Source: Pigoraptor vietnamica
Lineage: Eukaryota > Opisthokonta > Filasterea
Length of the DNA stretch: 64,000 bases
Reading direction: 5' to 3'
Assembly (NCBI GenBank): GCA_943704525.1
Contig: CALSCQ010001169.1
Span: forward strand, 17,171-81,170
The position numbers were made by a program, and so were the translations under genes. Shown one piece after another: positions 42,848-53,956 of the stretch (its first letter is position 1; each line of letters starts with the position of its first letter). The notes beneath the pieces were generated by a model. The model was not told the DNA's origin and ran no database searches. It worked only from the letters and a program-made list of their open reading frames with translations.

Positions 42848-44262
42848 CTACATCCACGGCCGCCAGTGCTCGTTTGGCCTGCCGGCGGGCGCGCCAAACA
42901 TGCCCATCTGCGGGTGCATGCGCATGTCGTACACCGAGCCCATCGCCATCGGCGGCACCGGCATCATCTGGCCCATGTACTGCGAGGCCGCCCCGGGGTA
43001 CTGCTGCGGGTGGCCCCACGCGGGCGACGGCACGGGCATGCCCTGGTGCGACTGCAGCATCATCGCGTGCTGCATCGCAGACGGGTGACCCATGTGCAAC
43101 ATCCGCTGGTCCATCGACGGGAGCTGCGTGCCCGGCGGAAGCATGCCGTGCATCGCCGCCTGCTGCGGTGCGTAGTGCTGCGCGTGCGCCGCCGCCGCTT
43201 GCCGCTGCGCCATGTTCGCCTGCGCCGTCGTCGGGCCATGAAGGGTCCCGTGCCGCGCGCCCGGTGGCTCCTGCGAGCGCTGCTGGGCGTCCCCTTGGAG
43301 ATACTGCGCGACGAGGCCAATCATCGCCTGCTGCGTCTCGGAGATCTCGCCGGCCTTGTTCTTCTGCATCAGCCGCCCGAGAATGTCCTTCGCGCCCTCG
43401 ACGCCCTCGTTGCGAATAGCCTCGCGCAACGCCTCGACCGAAGGAATTCCGGGCACGCTGCGGTTCGTGCTGCTCTGCAGCGCGTTGACGAGACGGTTGA
43501 ACCACGAAGGCATGTCGTGCCGGCGGATCGTGTGCTGCGAGAGGTGGTCTGGCCGCGCGAATCGGCTCCCGCAGACGGCGCAGACAAAGTTCTTGATGCC
43601 GAGGTGCTTTCGCTTGTGCCGCGCGAGCTCGCACGAGCGCGTAAAGCGGGCGACGCAGCCCTCAAAGCTGCATAGATATGGCTTCTCGCCCGTGTGCGAC
43701 CGCTGGTGGGCCTTGAGGTGCGACAGCTTGCCGTACACCTTGCCGCAGCCAGTGTAGCTGCACGTCCATTGCCGCCCGCGTCCCTTCGCGCCCGGCCGCG
43801 CCTCTTCGCTCTCGCTCTTCACTTCCGCGGCATCCGAACTGTCCGACGCCGGCGCACCAGGCGCGGCTGCCGACCCATCGCCCGCCCGCTGTTCGCTCGG
43901 CTCTTCCGCGGCCGCCGCAACCGAAACTGCGGCCTGCGGCTGGTCAGGCACTGCTCGCGCCGTCTGTTGCTCGGCCGCGCCGTCGGCCGCCGGTTGCGCC
44001 CCCTGCTGCTGCTGTTGTTGGCCCTGTCCGAAGACGGCCTGCGCCTCGAGGACGTTGCGGGGCGACAGGACCTCGGCTTTTTTGCCGGCGGCCGCCGCGG
44101 CCAAAAGAATGTCAAACGAGGGCTTTTGCTGCGTCTCGGTCGCTGCGGGGGGAAAAGAATGATGCAGTCAGAAAAAAAAATGCAAAATAGCCTCTCAAGC
44201 CCCTTCTACCAAAGGGGCGGGCCTGCCAGTTGCCCGCCCATCGAAATCCCAAACTCACCCAT
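42848..44262 (-). CDS. Sp/KLF-type three-zinc-finger transcription factor
   Basis: Sequence-specific nuclear DNA-binding protein. Two exons: 44259-44262 (ATGG only) and 42848-44142, 432 residues. The splice gives [21 protein letters not shown] Gln/Ala-rich N-terminal half precedes three C2H2 fingers. The first two have C-x4-C-x12-H-x3-H ([19 protein letters not shown], then [19 protein letters not shown]); the third has C-x2-C-x12-H-x4-H ([17 protein letters not shown]). Finger spacing and the TGEKP linker match the Sp1/KLF layout known from animals and their close unicellular relatives. The C-terminus is Met/Pro/His/Gln-rich, likely an activation region. Flanked by two compositional islands. 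Target genes unknown. Confidence 0.87.
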
Positions 44263-45290
44263 TCTGAAAGAGATGCGGGACCTCCGACTCCGCTCCTGTC
44301 AGACTTCAAGCGTCGGCGTGCACTCGTGCTCTCGAAAACCCGTTCGTCAGAATGGGCGAGACAGGCGTTGCATCAACTAGGCGGCGTAGAGAGAGGCTGA
44401 GCGAGAAGGAGAAGCCTAGCCGCTCGTTCACACTTCAACGCAATAGTGTAGGGGGCGTTTCCAATTGGCAAAGGCAAACGCGTAAACCTGCGTGCGCACA
44501 GCGTTTCCACTTCTCCGGTCGCAATTTCCGTCCCGTGGCGCGTGCTAGAAGCCTGAGGATTTTTGCCAATAACCGCCGCGGAGAAAACGAAGCTCAATGG
44601 GCCCAATGCAAAGGAAGCGATGGGCGGGCCAAGCGAGCGATGGGAGTTCGAGGGGTTTCCCTCCAGGGCGTCTTCTGACGCATTTTGTGGCCAAGAGGTG
44701 TGTGCGAGCGGTGAATTGGGCAAACCCGTTACGACGCCCGCACGCGCATCGATGGCGACCAATCGGGCGATGGTTACGCCCACTGTGACGTCAATCGGAG
44801 CCACGCGTTTGGATTGGGATCGGCAGGTGAAAAAAAAAAAAAAAAATAGTGTGTGTGTCAAAAAAGTGATCGATTTAATAAATAATTTTTTATTAATCGA
44901 AATTCATACTGAAAAATATTGTGAAAATCGATTGGAAAATGCGAATTAATTTAAGTGCAATTATTTAAATGAGTAGCAATAATTACCGGAGTTACTAAAC
45001 CACAGAAAAGAAAGCGCTAAAAATTTAAAATTTTTCGTCAATGCGGGCGGGCCATCGCCCATCGTTTCCGTGCTGCGGACATTTGGATATTGGGGCGATT
45101 CGATGTGTCGATGCAGTCAGAAGCCACGTCTTTAGGCGTGCTTTTGCAGTCGCTTCTTTTCGAACCCGCTAACCGCCGTTTATTGACGGAGCCGACCGCC
45201 CTCTTTTCCTTAGCTGCACGCGCAGTGACCGCATATACCCAGAGAACAGCGAAACTCCCCGGCTATTTCCCGGCAATTGAACCGGCTTAC
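44263..45290. other. Upstream region of the zinc-finger gene with CRE and AT-rich tract
   Basis: A perfect CRE palindrome TGACGTCA lies at 44786-44793, with CCAAT boxes nearby (ATTGG at 44812). An oligo(A) run at 44829-44845 starts an AT-rich tract (to about 45040) that contrasts sharply with the rest of the window. No gene is seen. Confidence 0.5.
44786..44793. promoter_or_regulatory. CRE palindrome TGACGTCA
   Basis: Perfect cAMP-response-element palindrome about 520 bp upstream of the zinc-finger gene start. The same element lies 91 bp before the MYND gene start. Confidence 0.4.
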
Positions 45291-47375
45291 TGAGGTGCGG
45301 CACACGGTCACTGCGTGGTTGCCGATGACCCCCGAGGCAATGTCTGGTGGCATGGAGACGGGCCGCTTCTGACGCACATTCAGCAGCACTGGAGTTGACG
45401 GTTGGCCGGAGCGAGCCGCAGTGGTTGCCCGCGCCAGCCACTGCGATGCAGGAACCGGGCACGCAGATCAGCAGAGACGGCAGCCACCACTCTGAGTTTA
45501 CCCACTGCCAACGACCGTGAGGGCTTTGCCTACTCACTGACGGAGCAGTACGTCCAAGTCGGCTAGGCCAGGCGGCGGTCGGCTTGGTCTGAGACTCACT
45601 CCGACGACGGCCGGTCCGCCGGCCGGCCTCACGGCCACGGTGTTACACACGCCGGCATAGTGACGGTCTGACCAACGCCGGCAAATTTTAAACAGCAAAG
45701 CCGCGCGGCACTGACGGGTCGGCTGGCCGCCGGCACCGGCTGACAATGTGCACATCCGTCAGCGCCGGCTTGCACATACTCAACGTCGCCGGCGGCAGCC
45801 AGTGGGCCGCCGGCGGCTCCGCCGGGCATTGCGAAGTCGGCCGGCTGCAGGGCCGGCACGGATGCACTGTCGCCCGGGTATGTGTGACAGTGTTAGCCAG
45901 CCGGTATCTTATGAGTTCTAATCAGTTACTGCCGCCGACCATGCCGACTGCCGTGTGCTGCCGTACTTTTGGTTTCGGTTGGCACTGTGGCAGCCGGCCC
46001 ATACCACGGCCGTGAATGAAGCCGGCCGGCGCGGCGTGCCGTCGACGAGCGCGGGCGGCAGTGCCGGCTGAACTGCCGAAGCCGGATCAGTTAGCTGCCG
46101 CGCATCAGGCGCCGGTTGCCGAAACGGGTGATGTAATGTTGGCCAGGCCGGCGCTGCCGCGGCTGCTGGACGCCGGCCGGATTAAGGGAGGTTTCAGTTC
46201 ACAGGTGCAGCCACACGAACACTCAGCGTCCCCTCAGTTGGCTGATGTACGGCAGTATATTGAGCCACCAAGGACTCTCGGTCACGGTTGACGTGTCATT
46301 GCTAAGCCGGCTTCAGTTACTCTTGCAGACAGTGCAACTTAGAGCCGCCGGTCCGTGTGTGGCTGAGCTTTTTTGAACGGACTGAACCGTAGGTGGAATG
46401 AAGTATTTAAAAATTTGTTTCAATGCTACCCCTGCTCGACTGGCCGCTGCCTTCGTCCGAGAGATCATGCATCGCCGGGCGTTGAGTGTGCCGTGCCCGG
46501 CAGTTCCCACAGCACAGTGCCTCGAGTTCTCCATCTGCCGGTTCGGCAGTGACTGTCGACGGCGCAGCCTGAGACTGAGCCACAGTCCGGCCTGCAAGCA
46601 GTGATCTATTCCGAGGCGGACGGCCGCGGTGTCGCCGGGCGCCGGGCCGGCCGTTCGCTCAGCTTTCACTGACTGCACACTGGCTTCCGTTCTCTGAGTC
46701 ACGCACTGCGACCACGAGGTGTGCATTTCAGTCATTGGTGACTCGGACTCACCGGCGTCGGCCGCGGCGAGTCAGCGGGCACCAGGCACAGTTTAACTGA
46801 ATGGCTGATGTCGGCCGATTTCAATGTCATTGCCACTGCGACCAGATGTACAGCGACTGACTGCCGACGGGGCTGCCCACCGAGGCCCGGCGCCGACAGC
46901 CCGGCAGTGTCGTCACTCAGTCGCTGGCACTGGCGGCACAGCCAGGGTGAGTGACGCCGGCGGACAGTCGGTATTAATACACCAGCAACACTTAGAAGAT
47001 GCTCCGCCGGACCTTCACTGAATCTTAGTGTGAGACTATTACCCGCCGTCGCGGCACGGGCGCCCGGGAGGTCAGTCGTGGTGAAATGCTTGGTCAGCCG
47101 CGGCCAGTCGGGTGGGCTGATGTGTGCCGGCGCGGCGCCGGCTTCAGTTGGCGTCAGGGCGGCCTCATCCGCGTTGCCGTACTCCTTAACGGCTCAGTCA
47201 GTCCCGCCCGCCAGCAGCTTAATGCCAGTAAGGGTGAAGGCACTCCCGACAAGCCTGACCTTTGCTCTCGTAATTGCGGGCACTTCATGATTGATGGAGC
47301 GAACAGCACCGCAGTCCGGGCGACCAACGGCTGGCCGGCGGCACAATCCTACGATGTCGTGTTTAAATTTTTAAA
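45291..47375. other. Compositional island 2 (gene-free)
   Basis: About 2.1 kb with the same word usage as island 1 (GCCGGC, CAGTG, ACTGAC) and shared short strings such as TTCTAATCAG (also at 42466). No convincing coding frame. It stops 80 bp short of the mannosyltransferase start codon. Confidence 0.6.
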
Positions 47376-47451
47376 ATGATTGCCAACAGCACTGCTGCGC
47401 GCTTTTGTTCCGTGCGGCGGCTCGTCAGCGGCCGCGTGCGCTCCACTTTCC

Positions 47452-50400
47452 ATGGACGCACCGGCCGCGAGGCCTTCGAACGCGCTGCCGCAGTGGCGCT
47501 CTCAGTCGCTCTCACGCGGCGGTGCGCGCACGGCGTCGTCGTCACCCCGTTCGGCGCAGGCGTTCTCAGTGCATCCGTTGCAGTCTCCGGTCGAATCGCC
47601 CGCGCCTGACCCGACGGCGGTGCTGTTCGGCGGCGCCCGTCTGCGGCATGCGGGGACGTCGCGTCCCGTGGCCGTGTCGCGCGTTGCGGTGGTCGGGTTT
47701 ATAGTCTCCGTGTGCGTGCGCGCGTGGCACATCTCGCACCCCGCCGAGGTCGTGTTTGACGAAGTGCACTTTGGGACGTTCGTTGGGCACTATGCGGAGG
47801 GCGCACACTTTTTCGACCTGCATCCGCCGCTCGGAAAGCTCGCGCTGTACGCCGTCGCGCGCGCGAGTGGGTACGATGGGCGCTTTTCCTTTGATAAGAT
47901 TGGCACCAAGTACAACGACACGGTGCCCTACGTCGCGATGCGCGCGGTCCCTGCGGTGCTCGGGGCGCTGTTGCCGCCCACTGCGTTTCTCACCCTCTCG
48001 GCCGGCGGCGTCTCGGTCCCCTTCGCTCTTCTCGGCGCGGCGCTTGTGCTCTGCGACACGGCCCTCCACGCCCACTCGCGCCTGATTCTGCTGGACAACT
48101 TTCTGCTCGCGGGCGTCGCACTCGCGCTGTGGCTGCTCGTCCTCGTGCGGATCGCGCGCGGGCGTCCGCGGTCCCTCTCGCGCGGGTGGTGGCTTCTCGC
48201 GTCTGCCACGGGCCTCGCCATTGCGCTGGCCGTGTGCTCCAAGCTGAACGGCGCCTTTGTGGCGATGGTCGTGGCGTACTATGCCGCGCGGGACGTCCTC
48301 GCCGTGGTGGGTGCGCACGCGCTCGACATTGAACGCGCCGATTGGTCGCCCGTGTTGAGACACGCGGGCGCGCGCGCGCTTTGCTTTGCCGCGATCCCCG
48401 TCGTCGTGTACGTGGCGCTGTTTGCGGTGCACTTTCGCATGATCGAGAGGCCAGGCCCTGGGGACCCATTTATGGGTGCGTAGAACACGCGGGCAGGAGT
48501 GTTCGTTGCGGGCGTGTGCACGCGACTGTGCTTGCACTGTGTGCGTGCGTGTGCATGTCTGTGTGTGTGTGTGTGTGCACATGTGCGTATGTACAGTATG
48601 TGCGTGGTTGTGCTGGCATGTGTGTGTTCGTGTGTGCACGTGTGTTGAGGTGCGTATACGGGCAATGCATGATGTGTGTGTGTGTGTGTGTGTGTTTGTG
48701 CTTCATATTTGACTGTGAGAGTTGAATGTGCCCGTTGCCCTACCACGCACACCGACTGCGCGCAGGCCTTGCGTACCGCGAGCACCTCCACCTGCGCTCT
48801 GTCACGTGGGGTCCGCCGCACGTTGCCTTTGGATCGAAAGTGCGCCTCCGTCTCGTGGGCGACAGGCCGCTCTTTCTCTCGCACGGCGACGCCCGCGCCG
48901 CCGACGGCACTTCGCGCGTCGTGGGCCTCGCAGAGCCGCCGGCAGCTGTCGAATGGACCGTGTCACGGCCGCCGCAAGCAAAGGGGGGCACCACCGGCGC
49001 CGTGGTTGAAAGCGCGGCGGGTACGCGTCTCGTGCGGTACGGCGATTTCGTGTCCCTGCGTAGCGCGGACGGCGGGTGGCTTTCTTGCGAGCACTCGGGC
49101 GCGGCGCGGGGCGTCGGCGCGGAGGCGGTCGAGCGCGATCTGACGCTGTCGTCGCTCATTGACGAAGCGAAGGCCGCCAGCTGTGCGACGTGGCGCGTGA
49201 CGCAGTCTGGCGCATCGGGTGCCGGAGAGGGGGGCGCTGGAGAGGAGGATGCGTTGAGGTCCTACTTTGGCCACGTGACTCTGCGGTGCGGGTGCGACGA
49301 ATGCGCGGCGGGCGCCACGGGCCATTCGGCGGCCGAGGGGATGGTGGAGGCAAAGTGCGCGGGCGGCGGCGCGTGGCGGGTGGAGGGCCACGCCAACCCC
49401 GAGCGTGAGTGGACTGTGTGGAATGCCGACTTTTGCTCTTGTGTGCGCGTGAGGACACACTACGGTTGCTCTTGTCTCATCACTGCCTCGCGCGACTGCT
49501 GCATGACCGATTGTGGCGAGGAGAGTGCTGTTGTCGCCCTACAGTCTCACACGCGACGTACTGCGACTGACCCCTCCCCCCCTCCTCTTCCTCTCTGTCA
49601 CACACACACACACGCACACACTCACAACAGTGATGGACGAAGAGATTCCAAAGGGCGATCCGCGCAGTTCGAGCGGCGGCCCTTCGTTTGCGCGCCTCTT
49701 CTTTGAGGTCAATTACGCGATGGTCGTTGCCAACGCAAACCTCCGCGGGACACACGACTATGCCTCGTACCCGTGGTCCTGGCCGTTTCTGTGGGGCGGT
49801 GGGCTCTCAGTGCACCCTCGCTTTAATTTGCTCCCTCTTGCGCCAGTCTTGCTTGCTCTGCTGGGCGCGATTACGACGAGCATGACCACACGCATGCATG
49901 CACATTGTCCCATGTCTCCGACCACGCATTGCGCGCACTCACACGCACTTCCACCGGACCGCGCAGGCGTCAGTTACTGGATGGGCCCCGACAACAGCCA
50001 GATATACCTCATCGGCAATCCCCTCGTGTGGTGGCTCACGGCCACGTGTGCCATTGCCGCCCTCGTCATCCAGGCCGTCGAGTGCGTCCACTGGCTGGCC
50101 GAGTTTGACGAGCCGCGTGGGTCAATGTTTCACTCTGCGCCACCGCCAGCGCCTCTGTTCGCTTGGCAGTGAATTTGTTCGCTCTGTTCGCAATGGGAGT
50201 GATTTGTTGCCTCCTGCTCATTACTCCAAGGCACTCACCCTGCGTTCCGTGTGCGGCGCAGGCGGCGGCAGGCGTCCGCTCCCCTCGCGGACGGGCGATG
50301 CGCTCGGCGTGTTCGTCTGCGCGTACCTCTTCAGCTACCTGCCGTTCTTCCTCATGGACCGCCTTCTCTTCCTCCACCACTACCTCCCGGCGCTCTACTG

Positions 50401-50638
50401 CGCGTGCCTCGTCGCACCCCTCGTGCTCGAGCGCATCACGCACGCAACGCTCGCCGCCGTCGCACCGCATTGTGCCGACGCGGTGTCGACCGTCTCGTGG
50501 CTTGTGTGCGCCACCGCCGGCTTTTGTGTGTGCCGCGCGTTCCTCGCCTTTCGCCCGCTGGCGGAGGGCACGCCGATGGCGCTTGAGGACCTCCGTGCGC
50601 TGCAGTGGTTGCCCGCGTGGAACTTTCAGTACGTGTGA
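47452..50638 (+). CDS. Protein O-mannosyltransferase (PMT family, GT39)
   Basis: ER membrane enzyme that transfers mannose from dolichyl-phosphate-mannose to Ser/Thr of secretory proteins. Five exons: 47452-48475, 48766-49404, 49631-49798, 49967-50116, 50262-50638, 785 residues. ATG 47452 is the first in frame. Seen: catalytic loop motif VVFDEVHFG, DLHPPLGKLALY, several membrane helices in exon 1, a lumenal MIR-like region in exon 2 (GLAYREHLHLRSVTWGPP onward), then FFEVNYAMV and YPWSWPFLWGGVSYW restored across the 3/4 splice, IGNPLVWW, and further membrane helices. Exon 2 is longer than usual and contains an inserted low-complexity Gly/Glu stretch. PMT1/2/4 class is not resolved. Convergent with the acyltransferase. 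Confidence 0.9.
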
Positions 50639-50773
50639 GGGGGGACAGGCGCATCTGCCGCCAGGAAACCAGACACGCGAGCGTCGCAAATGACGATTGT
50701 GTATTGGGCTCTGCGACACACGGCAACGGCCCTTTCTCTCCACCACCCCGCCCTCCCTTCCACAGTCGAGGCC

Positions 50774-51919
50774 TCACTGCTCCTTCTTGGCGGCGGCAGC
50801 GGCGGCGCGCGCGGACGAGCTACGCTTGGCCTGCGAGAAGACGACCCATATGCGTACGACGACGGTGCACGCGAGGAGGACGGCGAGCGTCGTGCCGAGC
50901 GCAATCCAGTGGCCGCCGACGACGCAGCGGAACGCGTAGTAGGCGAACGCGGCGGCGCAGAGCACGGTCCACCCGGTCATGACGTACCAGGGGAAGGGGT
51001 CGCGGCCCTTGGGCATGAGGCGGTACCTGCCGTCGAGCGTCTGCGTGCGAATGTGTTCGTCCATGAGCGCGTCCTTCTCGACGTAGAGGTCGCGGCACCA
51101 CTTCGCGAGCGCCTTTTCGTCCGTGGGAAGCGACTTTGGGTCGAACTTGCGCACGAGAATGTGGACCTCGCCGGGCTTGGCCTGCAGCAGCGACGATACG
51201 TTCGGCTGCTTGCCCGCGGGAAAGAGGAACGACACGTCGTACACGGCCTCGAGGCCGTCGCGGAGCTGCGCAAACGTGTACGTGAACCCCTTGGTCTTCG
51301 GGAGGAGGTGGTGCTTGAGGACGGGCAGGCCGTGCTCGGTCGCGTACTTGACGCTCTGCCGGTGCTTCTCCTCCGTGAAGCGCGTGCCCTCGGCGAAAAT
51401 GACGATCCAGTACGGCAGCGGAAAGCCGCGCAGCTCGCGGAACGACCGCTGCAGCGTCTTTTCGTCGGACGTCCAGTCGCGGCGGAGAAAGACGTACTCG
51501 AGGAACCACCAGCTCCAGCCGAGCACCGGAAGGAACTTTGCGCTCGACTTCATCATGGCCTTTGCGCCGCCGAGGCACCCGAACTTCTGCGCAATCACCC
51601 AGCCGAACAGCCAGTCGACGTCGCTGCGGTGGTTGCACAGCGCAATGGCGCGGTCGCGGCCGATGGAGCGCTCGGTTTCCTCGTCGCCGTATATCTTGAC
51701 GGTGACGCCCGCCCACCACTCTGCGAGCCACACCATCTCCGTCCAGTAAAAGTTGACGAGAATAGCGTTAAAGTGGCGGTACGCATTGCGCGAAAACGGC
51801 CACAGAAGAGCGAGGGAGACGAGCTGCAGCGCGTTGATGGTGAGCCCGCTCGCGAGAAAGACGAGCGCAAACAACACGCCAAACGTCCCCGACGACTTGG
51901 CACTCTGCAGCAGCCCCAT
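50774..51919 (-). CDS. Lysophospholipid acyltransferase, AGPAT3/4/5-like
   Basis: Single exon, 381 residues. Acylates lysophosphatidic acid or a related lysolipid in ER or mitochondrial membranes. Seen: hydrophobic N-terminal helix (FGVLFALVFLASGLTINALQ), the HX4D catalytic motif in CNHRSDVDWLFGW, acceptor motif FAEGTRF, and conserved VLKHHLLPKTKGF. Two C-terminal hydrophobic helices follow, then a lysine-rich end (AAAKKEQ). The pattern of a first helix, NHRSDVDWL and the C-terminal helix pair fits the AGPAT3/4/5 branch. Its stop is 136 bp from the stop of the convergent mannosyltransferase gene. Confidence 0.9.
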   Translation of the reverse strand: MGLLQSAKSSGTFGVLFALVFLASGLTINALQLVSLALLWPFSRNAYRHFNAILVNFYWTEMVWLAEWWAGVTVKIYGDEETERSIGRDRAIALCNHRSDVDWLFGWVIAQKFGCLGGAKAMMKSSAKFLPVLGWSWWFLEYVFLRRDWTSDEKTLQRSFRELRGFPLPYWIVIFAEGTRFTEEKHRQSVKYATEHGLPVLKHHLLPKTKGFTYTFAQLRDGLEAVYDVSFLFPAGKQPNVSSLLQAKPGEVHILVRKFDPKSLPTDEKALAKWCRDLYVEKDALMDEHIRTQTLDGRYRLMPKGRDPFPWYVMTGWTVLCAAAFAYYAFRCVVGGHWIALGTTLAVLLACTVVVRIWVVFSQAKRSSSARAAAAAAKKEQ

Positions 51920-52804
51920 CTTGCGCGACGAGGAGAAGAGCGGCGCCGACCCTCTCTACTGTTCTCTACCGCTCTTCTTTCTACAGTCCCTGTCGCGCCC
52001 GCCGCCGGCCCTCCAATCCGACCGACGGGCGCGTAACAAAGTTGGCGATGACACTCGCAAAACGCACGAATGTTGCGACGAAAGTGCGACACTTCAGCAG
52101 GCGCGCAGGGGGGAGCGGGAACAGAGGAGCGCGTGCGTGCGTGCGCGCCTCTCTGAAAGAGGGAGAGAAAAAAGCTGTCGTGTCGACGCACGCACACTTT
52201 GCTCTCACTCTCCATGTGACTGCCACTGTTTTGGGCGTCGCCAACAGCTGGGGCACGCATTGCCGAGAGCTCGCTAAATGCGTAACATGTTACATCACTA
52301 ACGAGGTTCCGCACACACACACGCGCGTGTGAGCGCCACTGTTGTGCTGCGGCTGTGGCGTTTCTGTGGAAAATGAAAGGAGCGGTCGTAGAAAACGAAG
52401 AGGCCATCTTGATTCCGTGTGATTATGACTTTATTAAGATACCCTTTCGGTTGAACTCTGGCGTTGAAATCGTCAAGCCCTTAGTGCTGGGAAGTGGAAC
52501 TCTCATCGGCCAGCCGCCATATTTTCATTATTATCTTAGCCTCATCGTTGGCGATCTATTGTCTCTTACTTTGCGGGTGTCGCGAAGATGCAAACGTCGT
52601 GCAGCAACGTGAGAGAAACTACAATGACGGGGGGTGAATGTCAGTCTGTCTTTTTCAGTGCAACTACGGCAAACCGTCGCGTGAGGGCTGGCCAGCAATT
52701 CGTCGCGGCAGCTGCGGGCCTCCCCTTGTTGCTGCGATGCAACTCTTCTTCGGCAACCATTGCCCGTGTTTAGTCGTCTCAGAGTTGGGACGAGACACCT
52801 TGCT
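51920..52804. other. Intergenic region
   Basis: 885 bp upstream of the acyltransferase. The part 52380-52620 is AT-richer and has an open frame of about 80 codons with no recognisable features. Nothing else is supported. Confidence 0.35.
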
Positions 52805-53650
52805 TTAATCGCAGTGATGACGGTGAATATGACGGCCCCTCGAGCCGAGAGATGGGCGCGGCTCGCCGTCAGTCTCCCACGCAAACCAACGGATGTGCAG
52901 GGCGTATTGGCCGGATGGGTATCCACCATCGTTGTACCGAGGGACTTCTCGTTGAGTGAAAAAGCCGGCAAGGTTCAGCTCCTCAGCGAGAAGAAATTCC
53001 CACAGTGCGTAGCGGTCGTACGTGATTGCATCAGACCACGGAACACCCTCGTTCGACTGTCCCGACGACGCTTGTGCAAAATACCGCCGCCGCTTCCCCG
53101 GATGACCAAAATTCTGGACATCGAAGGACACGCTCACTTGCGGCTTTCCATTGCGCGCCGCCTTCGCGATCGCCGCATACACGTGCGCGCGAAGAGACTC
53201 AAAATCAGGGCCGACAGCGACTTGTGCGGCCACGTGGCGCGCCTCCTCGGCCGAGCGAATCACGGGCACGTCACTGCCGTCCGCCGCGCTGTCGATAGGC
53301 TCTCGCGGCGTACGAGACATGCGAAGAGCGCGCCCCCTCGACTCTGTCACGGCCGCCTTGAGCTCGCCAAGGTCGTAGAAATCGGCCTCGATTTCGAGCT
53401 CGCGCAAGGCCGACACACTCCCCGGCAGCGTTTCCACTTCCACCGTCCGCGAGCGCAGGTAGTTGAGCACGTGGCGGAAATGCTTCGGATCGCGGTCGAT
53501 CACGTACGCTCCGTTTGCGTCGCGTTCGAGTCCCACCGAACCGCTGAACATGCGCGCCAGCATGGAGTCGGGCACCGCGCGCAGCGTCTGGAGGGAGGTC
53601 AGGAAGACCTGCCCGCCGACATTGAGGGCGACGGTGTTCGACGACGCCAT
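52805..53650 (-). CDS. BTB/T1 (KCTD-like) domain protein
   Basis: 281 residues from ATG 53650, chosen because it opens directly into the domain (MASSNTVALNVGGQVFLTSL). The frame continues 49 codons upstream with less conserved sequence. The potassium-channel-T1 type BTB domain at about residues 5-100 includes LARMFSG, the ID-RDPKHFRHVLNYLR block and ELEIEADFYDLGEL. In characterised KCTD proteins this domain oligomerises and binds cullin-3 for ubiquitination. The C-terminal half contains YALWEFLLAEELNLAGFF and is not recognised. The gene lies downstream of PSMA4 on the same strand, with 306 bp between the PSMA4 stop and this start. Confidence 0.82.
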   Translation of the reverse strand: MASSNTVALNVGGQVFLTSLQTLRAVPDSMLARMFSGSVGLERDANGAYVIDRDPKHFRHVLNYLRSRTVEVETLPGSVSALRELEIEADFYDLGELKAAVTESRGRALRMSRTPREPIDSAADGSDVPVIRSAEEARHVAAQVAVGPDFESLRAHVYAAIAKAARNGKPQVSVSFDVQNFGHPGKRRRYFAQASSGQSNEGVPWSDAITYDRYALWEFLLAEELNLAGFFTQREVPRYNDGGYPSGQYALHIRWFAWETDGEPRPSLGSRGRHIHRHHCD

Positions 53651-53956
53651 TTTCAGTTTCGAAAATTCTTCTGTCGACGGAGACAGCTCCTTCTCTTTGT
53701 GGCATTTCATCAAGGCATCAAGGAAAGGGACCAATTCCAATCGGTGTTGCCATATTGGACTTGATGTTTGCGCCGTGGGGACACAGTAGCAGAGCACACA
53801 CGGTCATTTTCAGCCCATTACACCTTCTCATGCAGAGAGTACCCTGCTCTCACGCGAGTGTGCACGCGGTTTCACTTCATGCGCTCGTTTATGCCACAAC
53901 AACAACGCGCCACGCGCAAACGCACTCGCAGACACACAGCGAACGGCGCCCTCATG

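Noticed and set aside
52355-52612. 85-codon frame in an AT-richer stretch
   Set aside because: No domain, its own-frame ATG is internal, and no splice context; length is within chance.
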